Made by a program: the position numbers and the translations under genes
In this document: positions 24,701 through 31,184 of the stretch, one piece after another
Layout: the number at the start of each line of letters is the position of its first letter
Numbering within the stretch: position 1 is the stretch's first letter
Assembly (NCBI GenBank): GCA_009801015.1
Contig: VHZZ01002443.1
Span: 26,011 to 57,194 of the forward strand
DNA: 31,184 bases
Reading direction: 5' to 3'
DNA from: Silene noctiflora
Taxonomy: Eukaryota > Streptophyta > Magnoliopsida > Caryophyllales > Caryophyllaceae
The notes under the pieces: generated by a model
Database searches by the model: none
Seen by the model: only the letters and a program-made list of their open reading frames with translations
Told to the model about the DNA's origin: nothing

Positions 24701-27700
24701 AGTGTCTTAGTTCTTACTGAGGGGGTCTAAACTTTGTCTTGAATTGCTTTATTACCGTGGATTCTTGATCCATATTCGGTTTTGTGAATTGCTGATTTGC
24801 CGAGTGAATTCTTGCGAACCCTGTTTATTAACATGATCAAGGGCTAAAGTCCCTGAAGTGGTTAACCCTTTTTTTCAACTAAAACTGTCGATAACTAGGT
24901 AACTAAAGGCTGCCTAAGCCTCTGTGACCATCTGTCTGTTTGTTGTGCTTTGAGGGTAAAAGACTAGCTACACACTTGTATGAGCAACTTGAGGTTGGTT
25001 TTTTTATGGAGATAGACGTTTTTGGTGTCAAGGTGTACAAGGTACCCATAAACATCCCTTAAACTGCAAACTAGATTATCTGTGTGTGTATTTTTTTCTG
25101 CAGACAGAATTAGATATTTGTGTGGGACTTTGATTTCGGTGAAGGTTCTGTGGGTGATCTTGCTTTAAAAGAAGGGTCGTGCTTTTTCACATATGGAATT
25201 TACTCTTTCACATACGTCTTTTACGACTTTACCCTTGTCATTTATTTTCCTCCCTCCCTCAACTGATTTTTTTTTCCATCTCCCTCCCTCCACCTTCCAG
25301 CAACCCACAAATTAATTGCTCTTAGTCTCTCTGGACAGCCGCTATTTGTTGATGAATCATTTCGGGAAATTAATGCTTAGGTATCAAATCTGATACAGCC
25401 CTACAAGATACATAGAACAAATGAAAAAACCCTATTACTCGAAAATGCACCTGCTTTTGTTAAATTGTTTAATAACTTACCGTCTCATCCTCTCGATCAA
25501 GTGTTAGATTGGATATGTCTTTAATGTTTATTATATGGAATACTGAGAATGGTCCTCTGAATTATGCCGCTCGAATGACAGCCTTTGGATTACGGCTTTA
25601 CTACTTCAAAGAGGAAAAACTAAACCCTAATTAAATATTTAACGATCAATCAACATAGTCTACCAAAATTTAGCGTAACTTATTGACAAAACGAATCAAT
25701 TACTATTCAATATAAGAATTAAGATCTATAATTGATGAATTTGGGACAAATTGATTAAGTTTTAGGGTTTGCTTGGATTGAGGGTAAAAAGGGGGAAATA
25801 AATAGGGGAGTGATATGTAAGGTGCATTTTCGATGTTTGGTATTAGAGTAATTATTCACCTCTCGAATCTATTACCCTCATGAAGGGGTAATACATCACC
25901 CACCCTCCCCCCGGGTAATGATTATGGGAGTAAAACGTCTCCTCAGTAATCATTACTCTTATATGCCAAACCTATCATCAAGGAACTCATTATCCAAGTA
26001 ATTAACTTCCCTAGTAATTATCACCCAATTAAAATTTACCCTTTGATTATTCCATGGATTTCAGGCAAGCCCTTAGAATAAAAAAAAAAGACGAGATAAA
26101 GGGTATGATTTGGAAAATTAATGAAAAAGTGTATGTGAAAGAGTGAAATCCGTATGTGAAAAAGTAACTCCGTAAAAGAATGCATGCATCTTTCTCACTG
26201 AAGCACTTGTGTAGTTGCTATTCTTCAGTTTAGGGTGTCCTTGTATTGTACGTGGTCTGATGTTTTAATATGGTCTCTACCCCAACGCTTACCACTGTGG
26301 TTATCATTGTCTTATCTTCATGCTTAAGATAAGAAGACTTTGTTTCTGGTTACTTGTGTTTAGTATCCTTAGCTTTTCTAGTTGCAAAAATGAATTAAAG
26401 ATTATTGAGATTTGCAAAACTATTCCACTATGAGTTTTAGTCATCTAACGGTAATTTTCTTTAGGATTTTTTGTGGATGTAAATTTGTTCAAAGGAAGGG
26501 AGGAGAGAGGTTCAGATATTGAGGAACACATGAGTGCTTCTATGAACAGTTTAGATGCAGTCGGAGCAGACTCGCTTGCTGATGAAGATGCGAATTTAAT
26601 GGTTAAACTCAAATTCCTCACATACAAGGTAAGAAAATAGGCTCAGCATCCCTCATACATGCACACAATGCCCTTCAATACTACTCTGTATGTGTTATAT
26701 CATTGCATAATTCTTATCCTCTACAAGCTTACACAGCTGTGGTTTTCAATGTCTCATATTGCGGTTATAATACTTTGCTTCCTATGTTGATAAATTTTAC
26801 AGTTGCGAACATTCTTGATTCGAAATGGTTTGTCGATTCTTTTCAAGGACGGACCTGGTGCATATAAGGCATATTATATGAGGTGAGTTCTCTCTGTCTT
26901 TTCCTTGCCCGCCATCTGCACCTCTCACAAATTTAAAAGGGTGGATGGCAAATTGTGCGTCATGGATGTGTTTTGCCAGTAGGAAGAGGCTTAAAAGAAA
27001 AACAGTAATATTTCGCATCAGGACAAACTACACGGTGACCTTCAACTTTATTTTATTACCTTATTGTTTCGATTTACAAATCCCCTTTCTCTGGTATTGG
27101 TTTGTTTTGATCTACCTATGATGAAGAAAATTCAAAATTTCTTATCTATAGATTCTGTGAATGATAGAAAGTTTTGAATTTTTTTTTTTTGAAAGGTCTC
27201 GATTTTTTCTCTGATGAAATTAGACTGGAAGCCTAAATACTTCATTTTTTGGGGGGATTTTTTCCCCCTTTATGTTAGGGTCACTCGTTCTGGGACTACT
27301 TTTGTAGTGAAATGATTGAATTTAAATATGATTGGCTGTAAGAAAATGCAGAGGGAATATGAATTTTGATTTTGTTGATCTTTTATTTTATGGAAACAAT
27401 TTTGTCCACTGTCTATTTAACTTTGACTTGGAGCTTAGTTATGACTACTAAATTCAGAAGAATGCATTTTGATTTGCAGACAGCTGAAAATATGGGGCAC
27501 CTCAGAAGCAAAGAAAAAGCAATTAATTACTTTGCTTGATGAATGGTAGGTAGCATCATTGTACATCACTCTATTCTCATTTAACTTCTGTTTTTCGAGC
27601 CTTTCTCTGAACTACACTGACATTTACTGTTTGTTATGTTCAAGGGCTGTATACATAAGAAGGAAATGTGGCCATAGGCAACTAAAGTCTGATGTATACC

Positions 27701-30700
27701 TCAGCGAGGCTGAGCCTTTCCTTGAACAGTATGCGAAGCGCAGTCCCGCAAATCAAGTGCTCGTAGGTGCAGCTGGAAACTTGGTGAACTCTGAAGAGTT
27801 TTTGGCAATAGTTGGAGGCATGGATGAAGAAGGCGACCTCAACAGAGACCATGAGATGGAATCAGCTGTTTCATCTCTTAGCGCAGGGGAAACCTTGCAA
27901 AAAAATGGTCTCGTGGTGTTCTTTCCGGGTAAATATTGCCGTTACATTCCATTTTTGCTGGACAAAAGCTTACTATTGATTCTGCAATCTCTTGAAATTC
28001 ATTTATTGTTACAAGTTGGCTTACGTGAGCTAGTTTAGATAACGTTTTTTTTTCCTTAAATAAGAAGCATTAGGTTCTTTTTATGTGATATTAAGAGCTT
28101 TAGTTTCAACCAGGCAACATATAGATTAGTCCTGGCTTGAATGCTGAATTTCCTCATAATTGTTGCTCGCCCACTCTAGGAGCGATTGAAATTTTAAGGA
28201 CAGGTTAGGTTGTGTGCATATGATGATTTTGCCTAATCAATTAGCTTTTCTGTGTAAGTCTCTTGTTTGCGACAAATTTACAGTTGAAAGCTCATATAAA
28301 CAATAAGGGTTAAAAACTGTAAGCAATGAAGCTTGTAAACCTTATTTAATTTCTATGTTGATCCGAGACAAATCGAACTTGGATTTAAAGACTGCATAGA
28401 AACAATGATTTTGCCGAATCAATGAGCTTTTCTGTGTAAGCAATGAAGCTTTTAAACCTTATTTTTCTTATATGTTGATTTCACCTTGGATCACGTCTAA
28501 GGTTAGCTGTAGATGACTAGAGTCCATTGCTTATTCCTAGGGTAGTCAACTTCCGGTGCTCTCGTGCCATAATGCAATGAGCTGTTGACAGTTATTAGAA
28601 GCTTTTTCATCCGAATTTAAGATTCCAACTAAATCTAAAGAATACCTCTAAAACATGTCAAGACTCAAGTTCCATAAAATTCATGTCCCACCTGTGACCA
28701 TTAGAGGTTAGTTTATACGTGTCCATTGTTGAACTTCCTAGCTACTATCTCATGATGAACTGCTAACTGCATAAGTGATGGATATTAGTGATGATGGTGA
28801 GATTATGAAGGTTGAAACGTGCCATTTGAGTTATGCTTTTGACAGAGGGTGACACATGACATGAAAGAAAATTGTGCATGTGAGGGGAGGATAGGTTGAC
28901 GTATGCCGTATTGAAGTCAAATTTTATGTTAGGTTTGTGTTTGTGGTGCTGCAAATTACACAAAATTGCTCAGTTAGACAATCAGAACAGTTCAGAGTTC
29001 AAACTGGTAAAACCTTCTATTTTTCTATTGTAGCTTGAGAAATATCTTATCTGACTTCTCCATCTACTACGGGTTGCCCCATTGTATTATTTCCCAAAAG
29101 GGCTTGCCTTATACGACATGAGTGTGTGTATGTGTGATTGTATTTATGATGATACTATGCTTGTTGTGGAGTAAAGTTGTGTTCTTTGTTCGTTAAAAAT
29201 GTTTGATGATGTTGGTTATTGGTGGTGATTTATATGTTGAGCTGAGTATTGGTTGAGTATTTAATCACTCAATAATTTATATTATCGTCATGGTACAATT
29301 ATGGAAGAAATTGACATTAAAGTAAATAGACGATTCTGGTTAGAATTCATAATCTTGACTTTTGTGCCTGTTTGGACTAGTTGACATTAAAGTATCCTAT
29401 GTATGGTTGAGAGACAAGTCCACAAGGCACTGAATTTACCTCTTTTGCAATTTCATTGGTAACTAATTCTATGTTTCTAATTTATGCCATTTTTCAGGAA
29501 TACCAGGATGCGCCAAGTCTGCTCTCTGCAAGGAATTGCTAAGTATGCCTGGGGTGTTTGGGGATGAGCGTTTTGTTCAAAGTTTGATGGGTGATCTCAC
29601 AAAAGGTATGATAGTTTAGCTAAGTGCTCCTTTCTCAAAGAATTTTGTAAGCAAATTTTGCAAGTATAATCTTAATGACTAAAAGTTTATTGAAAATCAA
29701 ATCTTTACCCTGATATGTCAGAAGGTCGAATAAAAAAACTGAAGGGACTGATAAATTCACTATTAAATGCGGTCGCGTTAGCAGTCATGAGATCTTAGCA
29801 GTGGGTTTTGACTTTTGCATATGTAACTTCACAAATTGCAGCAAATTTGGTAAACTTCTAAAAAAAAGGTGCACAGAGATCATTAATCTCACTTCCCAAA
29901 CTTTAAATTTTGATTTAAATTTTTCATGTCGTAGTCTATGTGCTCTCTCTTGTTGCCTCTTTTTTTTTTATATAGCATAAATACATACATCATTTGCAAA
30001 TTTGTTCGTCTACCTTCTTTTTCAGTAAATAGTGGGTTGACGGCTGAAATACGATTGTGCATTTACAGAGGTATGATGGGAAATAACATAGTGGCCTAAT
30101 CTCGTATATGATTATGTGTATCTGTGCTTATGGTGTCTTCTTTGCATGGACTGATCACTTAAGTTATAAGTAATCTAGTACTGGTGCTAATTTTTGTCAT
30201 TAAAGTCTGGTCAGTATTTGAACCACTATCAACATATGCATTTGTTATTTTCAGTGTCTGCTTTTTGACCTCTGTGCTTGAGATTTATGAGAAATATGGT
30301 AAATAAAAGCACATATGGCTCTAGAAATAAGGAAAGTAGAGGGGTATGGGTTGTTTGGCAGTCCACACATTAGAAGCAAACCGTGGTAAGTTGCAATGGT
30401 GATAAGTCTGATAACTAGAGTTGTTAGTTTTAGGCATTATAATTTAGAGTTGTTTGTATCTACTGACATGTTCCCATCATACATATTATGCAGGACGATA
30501 CTGGCAAAAAGTTGCTGAAGTATTCAAGAAAAAACCCAATTCCATAATGCTTGCTGACAAAAATGCACCTAACGAGGAGGTTTGGAGACAGGTAACCTAT
30601 TATCTCATATATTAAAGCTATTAATTAATTGATTCCAAATTTAGTTTTGATTTATTTTCTGATTTTAGTAGTTTGGGTTCCGGATCCACTCTCGAGTGAC

Positions 30701-31184
30701 CGAAGTATATATTTGTAGTTGTCTCCCACAAATCAGAACCTTCTCCAGTCCATTTGTATTGTCTCCTTTTTCCCTCTTGTATTGTCGCCTTTTCCCTCCT
30801 AGTTTTTCTCAAATTAATTGTCCCCTTGCTAAATTTAGTAATCTATGCCAATTAAATTATTCTCATTTTCTTTAGGTCAAGGGGTAAAGTTGTTAATCTT
30901 ATCACCTGCTGTAGGGTGTGTTTGGATTGAGGGGTTTGGAGGGAAAAGAAAGGGAGGGAGAGTAGGGGATATAAAATCTCTTGTTTGGATAGCAAATAAG
31001 GGGTGGAGGGAAATGGAGGGGGAGAGATTTGGAGGGATCTATTTTCCCTCCTCCAAGGCAAATCAAAATCTCTTCACAAGAGGCAAGATTTGGAAGGAAA
31101 TTGTATCCAAACACCCAAATCTCATTAGCCCTCCCCTTCCATTACCTCCCTTTCTCTTCCCTCCTTCCCCCTCCCCTCCCTTTC
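12646..31184 (+). CDS. RNL: Plant tRNA ligase RNL (3'-partial, 19 exons visible)
   Basis: Exons: 12646-12780, 14299-14673, 15730-15780, 15901-15983, 16785-16884, 19538-19616, 19745-19868, 20695-20801, 21186-21314, 23016-23080, 23172-23336, 24018-24178, 24285-24316, 26465-26628, 26803-26882, 27480-27545, 27645-27928, 29498-29605, 30494-30591. They give 802 residues in one frame, all GT-AG. RNL opens the 2',3'-cyclic phosphate, phosphorylates the 5'-OH and ligates tRNA halves; it also joins IRE1-cut bZIP60 mRNA. Recognised by near-identity with Arabidopsis RNL through HAQIRATFYPKFENEK, adenylation motif KHSG with Lys191 (15910-15912), GHKGGAYAKNSYGNIY, motif IV EGLVAR (365-370) and PAAFKCYYNFHR. 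The kinase P-loop is GIPGCAKS (734-741), followed by LADKNAP (789-795). About 300 further residues (kinase end, cyclic phosphodiesterase) lie past the window. Residues 46-120 are a Ser/Thr/Gln-rich linker. An in-frame TAG at 12637-12639 precedes Met1. Confidence 0.97.
12944..13086. repeat. Interleaved inverted repeats in RNL intron 1
   Basis: Arm A (12944-12972) is the reverse complement of A' (13021-13049) at 28 of 29 bases, and the mismatch is a G-U wobble in RNA. Arm B (12980-13001) is complementary to B' (13064-13086) over most of its length with one bulge, around CCGGCG / CGCCGG. The order is A-B-A'-B', so the two hairpins overlap and can form together only as a pseudoknot. The start is 164 nt downstream of the exon 1 donor. 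It may be a small foldback insertion or a local inverted duplication. Confidence 0.85.
13161..13357 (+). repeat. Direct duplication in RNL intron 1, copy 1
   Basis: Roughly 200 bp matching 13451-13654. Shared landmarks are 'gtctcctcttagac', 'aatttgagaacaaaaact' and 'cggtcttagaccaactc'. It contains the 'gacggtcttagacc' type hairpin seen in dispersed plant repeats. Confidence 0.75.
13451..13654 (+). repeat. Direct duplication in RNL intron 1, copy 2
   Basis: Second copy, about 290 bp downstream of the first, in the same orientation, with dispersed substitutions and small indels. A short frame reading across it on the minus strand is not a gene. Confidence 0.75.
15024..15272. mobile_element. 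Stowaway-like MITE
   Basis: 249 bp with imperfect terminal inverted repeats starting CCCCTCCCATTTTTATTATT and ending in AAATGGAAGGGG, flanked by TA at 15022-15023 and 15273-15274. TA duplications and CTCCC-type ends fit non-autonomous Tc1/mariner elements. It lies in RNL intron 2 and has no coding content. Confidence 0.7.
16421..16478 (-). mobile_element. tRNA-like A/B boxes, possible SINE head
   Basis: On the minus strand, TGGTCAAGTGG (16468-16478) fits a pol III A box, and GGTCACGGGTTCAAT (16421-16435) fits a B box, with spacing like a tRNA. The sequence between does not fold convincingly as a tRNA, so a tRNA-derived SINE or decayed tRNA copy is more likely than a functional tRNA. It lies in RNL intron 4, antisense to the gene. 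Element borders were not resolved. Confidence 0.4.
16999..17277. mobile_element. MITE with AGAGCATGTACAA termini
   Basis: 279 bp bounded by AGAGCATGTACAA (16999-17011) and its inverse TTGTACATGCTTT (17265-17277), 12 of 13 matching. The inside is rich in 'agctct' runs and a T tract. Similar 'GAGCATGTACAA' ends occur on small plant DNA transposons; superfamily and target duplication are unclear. It lies in RNL intron 5. Confidence 0.6.
17849..18125. mobile_element. Stowaway MITE
   Basis: 277 bp with classical ends CTCCCTCCGATCCAGACAGA and TTTGTCCGGATCGGAGGGAG, flanked by TA at 17847-17848 and 18126-18127. It is a textbook non-autonomous Tc1/mariner element. It lies in RNL intron 5 and has no coding content. 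Confidence 0.9.
18718..19050. repeat. GC-rich 'GCGCCT' repeat segment
   Basis: A locally GC-rich block in an AT-rich intron (RNL intron 5), with many GCGCC, GCGCCTT and GCCTTG words at both ends (18718-18810 and 18978-19048) and an 8-bp hairpin ACCTAAAA (18764-18771) / TTTTAGGT (18784-18791). Such blocks recur in plant genomes as dispersed repeats. I cannot name the family and saw no clean target duplication. Confidence 0.5.
22320..22510. repeat. GC-rich dispersed-repeat-like segment in RNL intron 9
   Basis: Runs of 'cccgc', 'gcccggcccc' and 'cccgctaacccgc' stand out from the flanks. The 88-codon frame overlapping it resembles no protein I know and has no splice role in RNL. It is probably a fragment of a dispersed plant repeat. 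Confidence 0.4.
25182..26164. mobile_element. TIR element interrupted by a Tourist MITE
   Basis: Inverted arms at 25182-25215 and 26131-26164 match at 31 of 34 bases (core ACTCTTTCACATAC). They bound about 983 bp in RNL intron 13. A Tourist-like element (25765-26072) lies inside, so the host element was about 670 bp before that insertion. No transposase is encoded. The superfamily is not assigned, and each arm itself carries two 'TTTCACATA' words. Confidence 0.6.
25765..26072. mobile_element. Tourist-like (PIF/Harbinger) MITE
   Basis: 308 bp starting GGGTTTGCTTGGATT and ending GCAAGCCC, flanked by TTA at 25762-25764 and 26073-26075. TTA duplications and GGG...TTTG ends are typical of PIF/Harbinger MITEs. 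It contains an internal palindrome around 25872-25903 and has no coding content. It lies in RNL intron 13, nested in another inverted-repeat element. Confidence 0.8.
28225..28479 (+). repeat. Rearranged direct repeats in RNL intron 17
   Basis: A 34-bp block (28225-28258) recurs at 28407-28440, and a 42-bp block (28321-28362) recurs at 28438-28479. The two blocks are fused in the downstream copy but separated by 62 bp upstream. This looks like a local duplication followed by an insertion or deletion. Confidence 0.7.
30914..31184. mobile_element. Tourist-like MITE, 3' part beyond the window
   Basis: Starts GGGTGTGTTTGGATTGAGGG, a classical PIF/Harbinger-type end, and continues with purine-rich then pyrimidine-rich arms (GGAGGGAAA... 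/ ...TTTCCCTCC) typical of these foldback MITEs. The preceding triplet is GTA rather than TTA. The far end is outside the window. It lies in RNL intron 19. Confidence 0.6.

Noticed and set aside
27929..28038. Tail of a 159-codon frame reading past RNL exon 17
   Set aside because: The real exon ends at 27928 with GTAAAT and joins 29498 to complete the kinase P-loop; the extension is intron read-through.
1..31184. CRISPR array, prophage or operon-type system
   Set aside because: Intron-rich plant genes fill the window; no regularly spaced short repeats or bacterial-type gene clusters are present.

Overview
This is nuclear DNA from a flowering plant, very probably a eudicot. The evidence is AT-rich sequence, GT-AG introns of 80 bp to 2.7 kb, plant-type MITEs (Stowaway with TA duplications, Tourist with TTA duplications), a Helitron 3' end, and a plant-type tRNA ligase. 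The repeat style (many 'tactccgta' stretches and 'gacggtctcac'-like repeats) reminds me of Caryophyllales, but that is a low-confidence impression. No prokaryotic, plasmid or viral gene was seen.

Layout. 1-929: 3' end of a Helitron, then a tandem repeat array with a period of about 203 bp. 930-1799 (+): three exons of a degenerate Aurora-like protein kinase that lacks catalytic residues and most of the C-lobe. 2286-3137 (-): an intronless RING-H2 protein, convergent with the pseudokinase. 4001-10282 (-): a complete ten-exon FAM86/EEF2KMT-type lysine methyltransferase gene of 387 codons, reconstructed exon by exon with consistent phases. 10283-12645: repeat-rich intergenic region between divergent genes. 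12646 to the window end (+): the first 19 coding exons (802 codons) of the plant tRNA ligase RNL, covering the whole ligase domain and the start of the kinase domain. The rest of the kinase and the cyclic phosphodiesterase lie beyond the window.

The main gene is RNL, which reseals tRNA halves after intron removal and joins the IRE1-cut bZIP60 mRNA in the unfolded protein response. Its first exon carries two in-frame ATGs. The first has a weak context and opens a 38-residue segment that looks like a transit peptide. The second has a good context and gives a protein whose active-site lysine falls at 153, close to Lys152 of Arabidopsis RNL. This fits dual targeting by leaky scanning. Its introns have collected many small transposons, and intron 1 holds an unusual pair of interleaved inverted repeats. 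RNL and the methyltransferase both touch translation, but nothing in the sequence shows that they are co-regulated.

I found no wholly new system. The most unusual items are the compact Aurora-derived pseudokinase, the two-start arrangement of RNL, and the interleaved inverted repeats in RNL intron 1.
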